Shown piece after piece: positions 1 to 8,463 of a stretch of 64,000 nt of DNA. Source of the stretch: Chloroflexota bacterium. Lineage in GTDB: Bacteria > Chloroflexota > Limnocylindria > Limnocylindrales > CSP1-4. A program made the position numbers and the translations under genes. The notes under the pieces are model-generated. The model did not search any database, was not told the origin of the DNA, and was given only the letters and a program-made list of their open reading frames with translations. Numbering within the stretch: position 1 is the stretch's first letter; the number at the start of each line of letters is the position of its first letter. The stretch spans positions 51,791 through 115,790 of the forward strand of contig JACPOU010000047.1 in assembly GCA_016191345.1 (NCBI GenBank). The letters run 5' to 3'.

Positions 1-82
1 GTGAAGCCGAGCTCGGAGGGCTCGATGGGACTGAGGACCGTCTGGACCCGGGCTGCCCGCGATGGAGACATCGCGGCCGAGT

Positions 83-817
83 CTACGCCGCGGAACCCCG
101 CTCCCGGACCCCCGCCCGGGCGACGTCCCGTGACCCCTCGCCCGACTCGACGAGCGAGTACGGGTTGGCCTCGACCGCGGGCAGCAACGGTCGCTGGACT
201 GCCGATCCGGCCCCGAGGACGAGGGTGAGGATCTCCCGGGCCTCGCGTTCCGCGTCGGCACGGCGGAACGCCTCGCCCTGCTCCGCGCGCACGAGGAGCA
301 GCCCGTCGAGGAGCGCGATGTACGCCCGCGCCGCAGCGCCCGCGTCGATCCAGCGCGGCAGCTCGCCGCGGGCGATCCCCTCCTCGAGGAGGAACGTGCC
401 GGCCATGACGAGCTGCTCTCGCCGCCGGCGGAGCATCTCCCGGGCCGCGGGCTCGGCTTCCGCCTGGGCCCATGCCTGGACGAGGAAGTCGGCATTGCCC
501 GGCCCTTCGGCACTCCCCTCGGCGCTGTCGAAGTAGAAGCCGACCGCGATCGCGAGCCGCTCGGCGACCGTCTGGCCCGCCGCGAGTCGCGTCGCGAGCT
601 CCCCGAAGCCACGACCGGACGCGAGGTCGCAGGTCGCGAGGAAGAGCTCCTCCTTGCCCTTGAACCAGGTGTAGATCGCCCCGATCGAGAGGCCGCACTC
701 GCGGACGACGTCCTGCATCGTCGCGCCGTGGAAGCCTCGCTCGCCGAACACGCGAAGCGCCCCGGCGACGATCCGCTCGCGGATCTCCTGCTCGTGGGCG
801 GCGGTCACGCGCGGCAT
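83..817 (-). CDS. TetR/AcrR family transcriptional repressor
   Basis: A 244-residue TetR-type regulator that probably controls the divergent MmpL-type exporter. The N-terminal helix-turn-helix is clear (residues about 10-55: GATMQDVVRECGLSIGAIYTWF, then FKGKEELF), followed by the usual variable helical ligand/dimer domain. The start at 817 gives MPRVTAAHEQEI; an in-frame ATG at 913 would add 32 residues of non-TetR character lying on the MmpL promoter, so I reject it. The 177-bp divergent intergenic region carries a perfect GAGAAT-N4-ATTCTC palindrome between the -35 and -10 of the exporter, and a weaker GAGAAC-N4-CTTCCC copy closer to this gene, consistent with repression of both. The inducer is unknown. 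The 82 bases beyond its 3' end contain no gene I can support. Confidence 0.92.
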   Translation of the reverse strand: MPRVTAAHEQEIRERIVAGALRVFGERGFHGATMQDVVRECGLSIGAIYTWFKGKEELFLATCDLASGRGFGELATRLAAGQTVAERLAIAVGFYFDSAEGSAEGPGNADFLVQAWAQAEAEPAAREMLRRRREQLVMAGTFLLEEGIARGELPRWIDAGAAARAYIALLDGLLLVRAEQGEAFRRADAEREAREILTLVLGAGSAVQRPLLPAVEANPYSLVESGEGSRDVARAGVRERGSAA

Positions 818-893
818 TGTGAGACCAACGACATGGAGAACATGGCTTCCCCATCGTAGCGGCAGCGGACGGCGGTCCGCAAGCGCGGAACGG

Positions 894-923
894 TTGACAA
901 GGAGAATATCCATTCTCTACTGT
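894..923 (+). promoter_or_regulatory. MmpL promoter with embedded TetR-type operator
   Basis: TTGACA (894-899) is followed after 18 bp by TACTGT (918-923). Between them lies a perfect inverted repeat, GAGAAT (902-907) - ATCC - ATTCTC (912-917). A palindrome filling the -35/-10 spacer is a classic repressor site, and the divergent gene is a TetR protein. A second imperfect site, GAGAAC-N4-CTTCCC, lies at 836-851. The sequence is seen directly; binding is inferred. Confidence 0.6.
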
Positions 924-993
924 GTGTCCGCCACGCCATCGCCGTCGCGCCGCCTGCGGGTAGCCGCTCGCCGCCGAAAGGGAAGGGACTCGA

Positions 994-3342
994 ATGTTCA
1001 GCCGCTGGGGTGCCTTCGTCTACCGACGGCGCCGGGTCGTCCTCCTCGTCATGGTCCTCGTGGCCGCGGGCGCGATCCCGCTGGCGGCGGGGGCGTCGGC
1101 GCAGCTGAGCGCGGGCGGCTGGCTCGACCCGAAGTCGGAATCCGCCAATGTGGCGAATCGAATCCAGGACGAGTTCGGCGGCGGCCGGACGTCGTACGTG
1201 GCGCTCTTCCGATCGGCGGCCCCCGGCGCGGACGCAACATCGGCCGAGTTCCAGGCCGCGATCGCGACGACGGTCGCCGCGGTCCGCGACGATCCCCGTG
1301 TCAGCGGTGTGACCGGTTACGCCGAGACGGGCGACGACCGGTTCATCTCGACCGAGGGCGATACCGCGTACGTCGTCATCGGGCTCGACATGACCGATGA
1401 CGAATCCGTCGGCGCCGTGGATGGCATTCGGGCCAAGCTCGCCGTGCCTGCCGGCTACTCCGTGGCGCTGACCGGCTTCGGGCCGATCCAGAAGGATTCC
1501 GCCGAGCTCTCCGAGCAGGACCTCCAGCGGGCGGAGACGGTCTCCCTGCCGATCGCGGCGATCGTCCTCATCCTCGTCTTCGCCTCGATCGTCGCGGCCG
1601 GCATGCCGCTCCTCGTGGCGGGCCTCGCGATCCCCACCTCGCTCGGGATCATCGGGCTCGTTGCGCAGCAGACCGAGATGAGCATCTACGTCCTCAACAT
1701 CGCAACGATGCTCGGGCTGGCGCTGGCGATCGACTATTCCCTCTTCATCACCAGCCGGTTCCGCGAGGAGCTGGCCAGGGGCCGGAACGTGGAGCAGGCG
1801 GTGACGATCGCGGTGGGCACCGCCGGCAAGGCGGTCCTCTTCTCGGGCATCGCCGTTGCGATCGGCCTGTCCGGCCTCCTCTGGTTCTCGGCCAGCGCGC
1901 TGAGCTCGATCGGGCTCGGCGGCGCGATCGTCGTCCTCTCCTCGGTCATCTTCTCGCTGACCTTCCTGCCGGCGGTCCTCGGCATGCTCGGCCCCCGCGT
2001 CAATGCGCTGTCGGTCCGCTCGCTGCTGCGGCGCATCGGCATCGTCGGCGATGAGCCGACGGTCCGCCATTCGCGCTGGGAGCAGGTGGCGCACGCGGTC
2101 ATGCGCCGGCCATTGGCGGTGCTCCTTCCCGTCCTCGCGGTCCTCGCGATCGCCGGCTCGCCGTTCTTCCGGCTCCAGCAGGGCGTGCCGGACGCGACGG
2201 TCTTCCCAGCCGGCACCGAGAGCCGCGACGCGTGGGTGGCGCTCCTCGATGAGTTCCGCCCCGGCGAGACGACCCCGATCACGATCCTCCTCGACACGAA
2301 GGCCGATGCGACCGACCCGGCGAGCATCGCCGCGGTCATGGCCTACGCGGACAAGGTCGATGCCGTCGACGGGGTCGACCGCGTGGAGGGGCCGTTCACG
2401 ATCCGGGATCCCCAGACCGGGGCGACGCTCACGGCGAACCAGGTCGCGCAGCTGTACGCCGCGCCGGCGGGGACGCTCCCGCCCCAGCTCGAGGCCGCGG
2501 TCGGGGCGCTCAAGGAGGCCTACATCCGGGGCACGACCGTCCGGCTCAATGCGGTGAGCCCCCTCCGCCCGACGACGCCCCAGGGCACCGCGGTGGTGCC
2601 GCGGGTCCGCGCCGTCGAAGCCGGCACCGGCATCAGCGGCGTCGAGGTCGGCGGCACCGCGGCGATCTCCGAGGACTTCCTCCAGGCCCAGAACGACCGG
2701 CTGCCGATCGCGGTCGGGACGACGCTCCTCGCCTCCGCGCTCATCCTCTTCCTGCTCTTCGGCTCGCTCGCGATCCCGTTGAAGGCGGTCGTGATGACGC
2801 TCCTGTCGCTCTCGGCGAGCTTCGGCGCCCTCGTCTGGATCTTCCAGGAGGGCAACCTCCACGAGCTGCTCGGCTTCCAGCCGATCGGGTTCACGATCGC
2901 CGGCAACCCGATCATCATGTTCGCGGTGCTCATCGGCCTGTCCATGGACTACGAGGTCCTGCTCCTCTCGAGGATCCAGGAGTCGTACCGCCGGACCGGT
3001 GACAACACTGCGGCGGTGGCCGAGGGCCTGGCGAAGACTGCCGGGGTGATCACCGGCGCGGCGATGGTCATGGTCGTGGTCTTCGCGGCATTCGCCCTCG
3101 CCGACGTCGTCACGATCAAGAGCATCGGCGTGGGGATGGCGCTCGCCGTCCTCCTCGACGCCACCGTCGTCCGGATCCTCCTCGTGCCCGCGACGATGCG
3201 GCTCCTGGGCGAGTGGAACTGGTGGGCGCCCGGTATCCTCGGCCGCGTGGCGGACAGGCTGGGCTTCAGCCATGTCGAGGACGAGGGCGAGAGCGGCGCG
3301 GCGATCGACGGGCCCGCGGCGGATGCGCCCGGGGTCGCCTGA
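994..3342 (+). CDS. MmpL/RND-superfamily membrane transporter
   Basis: A 782-residue MMPL-family exporter of the RND superfamily, expected to move lipids or amphiphilic drugs across the cytoplasmic membrane using the proton gradient. It has the two-fold repeat of the family: one N-terminal membrane helix, an external domain, a block of five helices (about residues 180-340, including GLALAIDYSLFITSRF), a cytoplasmic linker with a new helix near residue 375, a second external domain, and a second helix block (about 570-760, including IGLSMDYEVLLLSRIQE). The paired DY motifs are where the proton-relay Asp/Tyr of MmpL proteins lie. GGAAGGG sits 7-8 nt before the ATG. A TetR gene is divergent and a small membrane protein follows 25 bp downstream, probably in one operon. 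Substrate unknown. Confidence 0.93.
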   Translation: MFSRWGAFVYRRRRVVLLVMVLVAAGAIPLAAGASAQLSAGGWLDPKSESANVANRIQDEFGGGRTSYVALFRSAAPGADATSAEFQAAIATTVAAVRDDPRVSGVTGYAETGDDRFISTEGDTAYVVIGLDMTDDESVGAVDGIRAKLAVPAGYSVALTGFGPIQKDSAELSEQDLQRAETVSLPIAAIVLILVFASIVAAGMPLLVAGLAIPTSLGIIGLVAQQTEMSIYVLNIATMLGLALAIDYSLFITSRFREELARGRNVEQAVTIAVGTAGKAVLFSGIAVAIGLSGLLWFSASALSSIGLGGAIVVLSSVIFSLTFLPAVLGMLGPRVNALSVRSLLRRIGIVGDEPTVRHSRWEQVAHAVMRRPLAVLLPVLAVLAIAGSPFFRLQQGVPDATVFPAGTESRDAWVALLDEFRPGETTPITILLDTKADATDPASIAAVMAYADKVDAVDGVDRVEGPFTIRDPQTGATLTANQVAQLYAAPAGTLPPQLEAAVGALKEAYIRGTTVRLNAVSPLRPTTPQGTAVVPRVRAVEAGTGISGVEVGGTAAISEDFLQAQNDRLPIAVGTTLLASALILFLLFGSLAIPLKAVVMTLLSLSASFGALVWIFQEGNLHELLGFQPIGFTIAGNPIIMFAVLIGLSMDYEVLLLSRIQESYRRTGDNTAAVAEGLAKTAGVITGAAMVMVVVFAAFALADVVTIKSIGVGMALAVLLDATVVRILLVPATMRLLGEWNWWAPGILGRVADRLGFSHVEDEGESGAAIDGPAADAPGVA

Positions 3343-3367
3343 GGATCGAAGCCGGGAGGAGAGGACG

Positions 3368-3919
3368 ATGTCGGTGGATGAGGAGCGCGGCTCGTCCGTG
3401 CCCGCGGACGGCCAGCCGGTCGTCCACGTCAATGGTTGGCAGTGGGGTCGCGACGAGGATCGCCGGCCGGGATTGCCGTGGATCGGGATCTTCCTCGTCG
3501 TCTTCGGCGGGTTGCTGATCCTCGAGAACTCGCTGCCCGCCTACCGGAACCTGGGCAACATCCTCGTCCTCGCGATCGGCGTCGCGACGCTGCTCGCGTG
3601 GGCGCTCCGGCGCGGCTCGGCCGCCCTGTACATCGGGGCGTTCCTGACGGCCGCGGCCCTGCCGGTGGCCATCGAGGGCGCCACGGGAACGGATCTCGGG
3701 CCGGGCTGGGGGACGCTGTTCTTCGGGATCGCGCTGCTGTTCATCGCCCTTGTCCGCGCCTCGAGCCGCGGCGGCTGGGGCTGGCAGGCCACGGCGGGCG
3801 CGGTCCTCGTGTTCCTCGCCTCGACCGAGATCGCGATCCCGGAAGTCGGCAACCTCGTGCTGCCGGCGCTGCTCGTCGTCCTGGGGCTGCTCCTGCTGGT
3901 GCGGGGCGCGCGGCGGTAG
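3368..3919 (+). CDS. Small multi-pass membrane protein, LiaF-like N-terminal region
   Basis: A 183-residue protein with a soluble N-terminus of about 35 residues and then five or six hydrophobic segments, ending LLVVLGLLLLVRGARR. The spacing of short hydrophobic pairs resembles the membrane domains seen in LiaF/DUF5668-type proteins, but I see no diagnostic motif. The start is set by GGGAGGAGAGG 4-12 nt upstream of ATG 3368. It lies 25 bp after the mmpL stop on the same strand and is probably co-transcribed under the TetR operator. It converges with the aminotransferase gene, leaving 19 bp between stops. Function not known. Confidence 0.8.
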   Translation: MSVDEERGSSVPADGQPVVHVNGWQWGRDEDRRPGLPWIGIFLVVFGGLLILENSLPAYRNLGNILVLAIGVATLLAWALRRGSAALYIGAFLTAAALPVAIEGATGTDLGPGWGTLFFGIALLFIALVRASSRGGWGWQATAGAVLVFLASTEIAIPEVGNLVLPALLVVLGLLLLVRGARR

Positions 3920-3938
3920 CCCGCGCTCGCGGCAGGGG

Positions 3939-5282
3939 TCAGGTCGCCGCGGCCGCGACCGGGCTCGTGACCCGGTCGATCGCCTCGCCGAGGACCTCGG
4001 TGATCCGGGCCAGCTCGTCGGCCGTGACGACGAACGGCGGTCCCAGGAGGATCGAGTCGCCGTCCGTCCCGTCGGCAAGGCCGGTGCCGGAGTAGAGCAG
4101 GACGCCGTTCGACTTCGCGTCGCGGACGATCGCCTCGGTGACCCTCGCGGCCCTTGGAAAGGCCGCCCGGGACTCGCGGTCCGCGACCAGCTCCACGCCG
4201 ACCATCAGCCCCCGGCCCCGGACCTCGCCCACGTTCTGGTGGCTCGCGAGGCGCTCGCGGAGTCGATCTGCAAGCTGCTCGCCACGCGCGGCGCTCGCCG
4301 CGACCAGGTCCTCGGCCTCGAGGATGCGGAGGACCTCGCCCGCGACCGCGGCGCCCACGGCATGGTGCGAATAGGTGAACCCGTGGACGAAGCCGCCGGC
4401 CTCGATGACCGTGTCGTGGACCGTGCCGCTGGCCGCGACGAATCCGAACGGCCAGTAGCCCGACGTCGCCCCCTTCGCGGCGACGAGGATGTCGGGCCGG
4501 ATGCCCCAATGGTCGACGCCGAACCAGCGACCCGTCCGCCCGAAGCCGGTCATGACCTCGTCGGCGATGAGGAGCACGCCGTGGCGGCGGCAGACCTCGG
4601 CGATCGCCGGCCAGTAGCCGTCGGGTGGCGTCGCCGCAGCGAGCGTCGCACCGACAATGGGTTCGGCGATGAACGCGGCCACGGTCCCCGGGCCGGCACC
4701 GACGATGGCGCGCTCGAGCTCGTCGGCGAGCTCAGCGGGATCGCCGAGCGCGCTGGCACCCGGGTAGCCGGCGCGGTACGGATACGCCGCGCTGACGTGG
4801 CGGAACCGGCCGAGCCAGCTCTCGTACGGGCGTCGGAGCGGCTTGCGGCCGCTCAGGTCCAGCGCACCGAGCGTGTTGCCGTGGTAGCTCCCCCACCGCG
4901 CGATGACGATCCAGCGATCCTTCTCGCCCCGCGCGAGGTGGAACGCCCGCGCCAGCTTGAGCGCTGTCTCGATCGCCTCGCTTCCGCCGCTGACCGGGTA
5001 CAACCTTGGGTCATCGAGGGGCAGGTGCGGCGCGATCGCCGACGCGTACGACTCGAGCGGCTCGTTCGTGAAGGCACTGCCGTGGGCGTAGCTGAGGGCC
5101 GCGGCCTGGCGCGCCATGACATCCGCGACGGCCTGCCGCCCGTGGCCAACGTTCACGACGATTGCGCCACCCGCGGCGTCGAGATAGGCCTTGCCGTCCG
5201 CGTCCCAGATCCTGCTGCCCTCGGCCCGCACCGCCGTCGGCAGGGCAGCATCAGGCGATCGGCGAAATACGTGGCTGGTCAC
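3939..5282 (-). CDS. Class III PLP-dependent aminotransferase
   Basis: A 447-residue fold-type I aminotransferase of class III (omega-amino acid:pyruvate, DAPA or related transaminases). Visible markers are the substrate/PLP loop SGGSEAIETALKLAR, the PLP-binding ADEVMTGFGRTG, and the Schiff-base lysine K270 in ILVAAKGATSGY, followed by TYSHHAVGAA. The GTG start at 5282 is chosen because TACAAT (5289-5294) lies 6 nt upstream, a leaderless arrangement seen repeatedly in this window; an upstream ATG would add 33 low-complexity residues. The gene stands alone, convergent with the MmpL operon. Substrate cannot be assigned from sequence: beta-alanine, taurine and S-adenosylmethionine transaminases share these motifs. 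Confidence 0.92.
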   Translation of the reverse strand: MTSHVFRRSPDAALPTAVRAEGSRIWDADGKAYLDAAGGAIVVNVGHGRQAVADVMARQAAALSYAHGSAFTNEPLESYASAIAPHLPLDDPRLYPVSGGSEAIETALKLARAFHLARGEKDRWIVIARWGSYHGNTLGALDLSGRKPLRRPYESWLGRFRHVSAAYPYRAGYPGASALGDPAELADELERAIVGAGPGTVAAFIAEPIVGATLAAATPPDGYWPAIAEVCRRHGVLLIADEVMTGFGRTGRWFGVDHWGIRPDILVAAKGATSGYWPFGFVAASGTVHDTVIEAGGFVHGFTYSHHAVGAAVAGEVLRILEAEDLVAASAARGEQLADRLRERLASHQNVGEVRGRGLMVGVELVADRESRAAFPRAARVTEAIVRDAKSNGVLLYSGTGLADGTDGDSILLGPPFVVTADELARITEVLGEAIDRVTSPVAAAAT

Positions 5283-5436
5283 CCGGTGATTGTAGGCGCC
5301 GGACCGCGCTCCACCGGCCGCGCCGGCCGGCTCCACCGGCTGCGCAGGTCTCAGTCGTCGCGGCAATCCAGGCAGCGCCATTCGTATTCCCGTTTTCGGG
5401 CGCCCAAGATGACCTTCCCAGAATCGTGATGCCCAT

Positions 5437-6039
5437 CTACGTCATACGAACGGCTCGGATCGGGGTCGGCCGGCGCGGAAGGGCGTCCAACGCCGTGGCC
5501 AGGCGCCCGAGGCGGGGCGGCCGCAGGGCGGACGCGCCCGAGGCGGGGCGGCCGCAGGGCGGACGCGCCCGAGGCGGGGCGGCCGCAGGTTGGAAAGGCG
5601 CCCGAGGCGGGGCGGCCCGCACGTCGACGATCGTCGCCGGGTGGTACTCGAGCGCGCCGGCGTCGAGGGTCGGGAGCGGGGCCGGGCTCGGCCGGGGCTC
5701 GGAAGGGATGACGGGCGGCGACGCGGCCGCGACGGGATAGGCGAAGGTCCGCTGGGCACCGGGGCCGGCGGGCAGGCGCTCGAGGCGGGCGCGGCCGGGG
5801 GCGGTCCGGAGTGTCCAGCCCTGAGGCAGCGAAGCGGCCGTGGCCACGTCGGCGAAGACGATCGCCCCGTCCGCGACGACCGGCCCCACGACGCGCCGAC
5901 CATTCGCCGCGAGGGCGGCGAGGAGGTCATCGAACCGGGCCCGGGGCAGGAACCGCCTCGAGCCCTCGGCCAACCCGGTGGCCTCGTCCGCGACCGGGGG
6001 AAGCCGCGCGCGCCCGGGCAGCGGGACCGGCATCACCAT
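5437..6039 (-). pseudogene. Truncated 4Fe-4S subunit of a group 3b-type [NiFe] hydrogenase
   Basis: The first ~105 residues match the N-terminal part of the iron-sulfur (beta) subunit of group 3b [NiFe] (sulf)hydrogenases: RRFLPRARFDDLLAALAANG, then GPVVADGAIVFADV and LPQGWTLRTAPGRARLERLP ending near TFAYPVA. Intact homologues continue for ~200 more residues with two cysteine-rich 4Fe-4S motifs. Here the frame instead runs into Pro/Ala/Arg-rich sequence and a 31-bp tandem repeat, with no Fe-S cysteine set. The ATG overlaps the TGA of the preceding cNMP-binding gene, as in complete operons. The remaining subunit genes (FAD/NAD, small, large) are absent. I infer a deletion remnant. Family recognition is from memory of the family, not a search. 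Confidence 0.72.
5503..5622. repeat. 31-bp tandem repeat, about four copies
   Basis: The unit starts GCGCCCGAGGCGGGGCGGCC and continues GCAGGGCGGAC. Copies begin at 5503, 5534, 5565 and 5598; the first two are identical, the third is interrupted by TTGGAAAG after 25 nt, and the fourth is shortened. Because 31 is not a multiple of 3, each copy is read in a different frame, giving the PPRLGR/RPPCGRPASG string at the end of the truncated hydrogenase ORF. It lies where that gene departs from its family. Confidence 0.9.
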
Positions 6040-6542
6040 GGTTCGACGCCCTCGGCGTGGAAGAGGTCGAGGAGCTGGTCGCGCGTCCCGGCGAGCCGGT
6101 CGGCGATGGTCTCGAGGATCCGCGGGAGGAGCGCGGCGGCCAGCGCCTGGTCCTCGGCGATCAGCGATCGCAGCGTCTCGGCGTCGATGATCGCCAGGCG
6201 GGTCGGCTCCAGGGTCGTCGCGTTCGTGGTGGCGCGGTACGGCGGCACGATCACGGACCAGCCGACGATGTCGTTGGCCTCGAGCGTCAGGATCGTGATC
6301 GCCCCCCGGTCCGGGATGCGCATCCGGAGCGCCACCCGGCCCGAGATCAGGATCGCCAGGAAGGCTGCCGGATCGCCCTCGTGCATGAAGGTGACGCCGG
6401 CATCGAGGTCCAGCTGGGCGACCAGTGGCGCGAGCCTGTCGCGGGCAACCACTGGCAGGCTCTCGAACCAGGCGATCGCGGGCGGCGCCGCCTCCGGGCG
6501 CGATGCGGTCCCCTGCGTCCTCATTCCGGGGCTGCTGGCCAT
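6033..6542 (-). CDS. Cyclic nucleotide-binding domain protein (Crp-like, no HTH)
   Basis: A 169-residue protein made almost entirely of one cNMP-binding/cupin-like domain (residues about 30-135: LAPLVAQLDLDAGVTFMHEGDPA, then FLAILISGRVALRM). It ends without the winged-helix DNA-binding domain of Crp/Fnr proteins, so it is not an ordinary transcription factor. Proteins of this kind commonly form the first gene of group 3b hydrogenase operons, and here it is translationally coupled (ATGGTGATG overlap) to the truncated hydrogenase 4Fe-4S subunit. GGAGG sits 8 nt before ATG 6542, so that start is preferred over an in-frame GTG at 6557 that would place the SD inside the gene. With the enzyme lost, it may now be orphaned. 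Confidence 0.85.
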   Translation of the reverse strand: MASSPGMRTQGTASRPEAAPPAIAWFESLPVVARDRLAPLVAQLDLDAGVTFMHEGDPAAFLAILISGRVALRMRIPDRGAITILTLEANDIVGWSVIVPPYRATTNATTLEPTRLAIIDAETLRSLIAEDQALAAALLPRILETIADRLAGTRDQLLDLFHAEGVEPW

Positions 6543-6734
6543 CTCGTGAACCTCCACGCCGGAGGCTACGGGTGGGGGCCCCTCGACAGCAGCGCCATCG
6601 GTCCCGAATGGACGTCCTCCGCGGCCCGCGCGGGCCGGGACCCCGGCGGCGAGGTCACGGGCAACTCGGGACCTTCGGCCCTATCGCGCGCTTCCGTCCG
6701 GATCGAGGATTCGGGCGCGGTGGATGCCGGAGGG

Positions 6735-7004
6735 GACGCCCGGTATCCACCCTTTCGATTCCCGGCAACCGCCAAGCGAACCCGTTCAGGCGAGGCGGGT
6801 CCCGGCTCGCGGGCCCGCAGAGGCGTCACGAAGCGGGTCGCGATTCCCGCCCAGGCCCAGCTGAACGGCGACCGGATCGAGATCGTCGGGTCGCTGACCT
6901 TCCCGTTCTCGGACTTCGCGATGACCCCTCCGGACATCGCCAACTTCGTGCAGGTCGAGGACGATGCCACGCTCGAGGTGCTGCTCAGCCTCGTGAAGGC
7001 CTGA
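6735..7004 (+). pseudogene. C-terminal remnant of a YceI-family protein
   Basis: The last ~55 residues before the TGA at 7002 match the C-terminal strands of the YceI lipid-binding lipocalin fold: GVTKRVAIPAQAQLNGDRIE, then GSLTFPFSDFAMTPPDIANF and a VQVEDDATLEVLL ending. The preceding ARYPPFRF resembles the YP-T-I/F-F strand but is followed by frame-disrupted sequence, and the N-terminal ~90 residues expected for YceI are missing. No start codon with an SD or -10 lies at the right place. The fragment abuts the decayed hydrogenase operon, so one deletion could have removed the hydrogenase genes and the front of this gene. Confidence 0.6.
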
Positions 7005-7039
7005 GCCGGGGACGACGTCCCGGCGAATGCGAGACGCCC

Positions 7040-8311
7040 TCAGAGCAGGTTGAGGCGGCGGGCCTCCGACCGGAGCTGGTCGCGGAACACCGGGTCGGCA
7101 ATGCCGATCAGCGCCTCGGCCCGCTCGTGGAGCGATCGACCCCAGAGCTCGGCGACGCCCCACTCGGTCACGATCGTCCGGGCGTGGGCACGGGTCGTCA
7201 CGACGCCGGCGCCACCCTTGAGCGCGGACACGATCCGGGACGTGGTCCCTCCCGCCGCGGACGCGGGGAGGGCGATGATCGCCCGGCCCTCCTCGGCCAG
7301 CGACGCGCCCCGGACGAAGTCCATCTGCCCGCCGACGCCCGAGTACATCCGGTGGCCGATGCTGTCGGCCACGACCTGGCCGGTGAGGTCGACCTCGATC
7401 GCCGAGTTGATCGCGGTCATCCGGCTGAATGAGCGGATGACGTGGGTGTCGTTCGTGAAGTCGACCGAGCGCATCTCGACCATCGGGTTGTCCCGAACGA
7501 AGTCGTAGAGGCGGGCCGTGCCCATCATGAACGCGGCCACGATCTTGCCGCGGTTGCGCTCCTTGCGGCTGCCGTTGATGACGCCCTTCTCGACGAGGTC
7601 CACGACGACGTCGGTGAACATCTCGGTGTGGACGCCGAGATCGCGCTTGTCGGCCAGGGCGACCCCCACGGCGGAGGGGATGCCGCCGATGCCCATCTGG
7701 ATCGTGGCCCCATCGGGGACGAGATCGGCCACGAACTGGCCGATCCGGTTCTCCACCTCGCCGAGCTCACCGACGCGATGCTCGTATGGCGGAACGTCGC
7801 ACGCGACGGCAAGGTCGATGTCGTTGACGTGGATGAAGCTCTCGCCGAGCGTGCGCGGAACGGCCTCGTTGAACTGGACGATGACCGTCTTCGCGGCGCG
7901 GATCGCGGCGTGCATCGCCTCGACGCTCGTGCCCAGGGAGCAGAAGCCGTGGGCATCGGGCGGGGTCGCGTTGACGAAGACGGCATCAAGCGGCAGGAGG
8001 CCCCGGTCGAAGAGCCGAGGAACATCGGAGAGGAACGCGGGAATGTACTCGGCGCGACCCTCGTTGATCGCCGCCCGGGCGTTCGGGCCGATGAAGAGCG
8101 CCCGGTGGCGGAAGTGTGGCGCCATCTCGGGGGCGAGATGCGGGCCGGGTCCCTCGCAGTGGAGGTGGAGGACCCCGACGTCCTCGAGCTCGGCGGCCCG
8201 GGCGACGAGGGCGTCGAGGAGGACAGACGGCGTCGCCGCCGCGCAGTGCAGGTAGACCTGCTCCCCGGAACGGATCCCGGCGACGGCTTCTTCGGCAGTG
8301 ACGATCCGCAT
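7040..8311 (-). CDS. Acetyl-CoA hydrolase/4-hydroxybutyrate CoA-transferase family enzyme
   Basis: A 423-residue family I CoA-transferase of the AcH/4-hydroxybutyrate CoA-transferase type, moving CoA from acetyl-CoA or another acyl-CoA to a carboxylate via a glutamyl thioester. The N-terminal domain spans about 1-180; the C-terminal catalytic domain shows DGATIQMGIGGIPSAV, then GVHTEMFTD with the glutamate expected to carry CoA, and GGQMDFVRGA. The start ATG 8311 follows TATCCT (8318-8323) by 6 nt, a leaderless arrangement. It stands alone, 150 bp from the response-regulator gene. The acceptor (4-hydroxybutyrate, propionate, succinate) cannot be told from sequence. Confidence 0.9.
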   Translation of the reverse strand: MRIVTAEEAVAGIRSGEQVYLHCAAATPSVLLDALVARAAELEDVGVLHLHCEGPGPHLAPEMAPHFRHRALFIGPNARAAINEGRAEYIPAFLSDVPRLFDRGLLPLDAVFVNATPPDAHGFCSLGTSVEAMHAAIRAAKTVIVQFNEAVPRTLGESFIHVNDIDLAVACDVPPYEHRVGELGEVENRIGQFVADLVPDGATIQMGIGGIPSAVGVALADKRDLGVHTEMFTDVVVDLVEKGVINGSRKERNRGKIVAAFMMGTARLYDFVRDNPMVEMRSVDFTNDTHVIRSFSRMTAINSAIEVDLTGQVVADSIGHRMYSGVGGQMDFVRGASLAEEGRAIIALPASAAGGTTSRIVSALKGGAGVVTTRAHARTIVTEWGVAELWGRSLHERAEALIGIADPVFRDQLRSEARRLNLL

Positions 8312-8463
8312 GCCTCGAGGATAGGCGCCCGAGGTGCCGGAACCCGGGGTCCGGACGGCCCATGCTGCGGGGCCGAATGTCGGCGGCTCGTCGGGACCGC
8401 GATGCGAATGGGCGGGACCGTCGCCACGGGCCGAGGTGGGGCCGGACGGGTTCCCGGCGGCGA

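Noticed and set aside
1..228. 75-aa ORF at the window start
   Set aside because: Overlaps the tetR 3' end, Arg/Pro-rich, no start signal; only 82 bp are free and they are too short to judge.
805..3432. 875-codon open frame antisense to mmpL
   Set aside because: Arg/Asp/Glu-rich shadow frame typical of high-GC coding strands; no domain, and the other strand encodes an unmistakable transporter.
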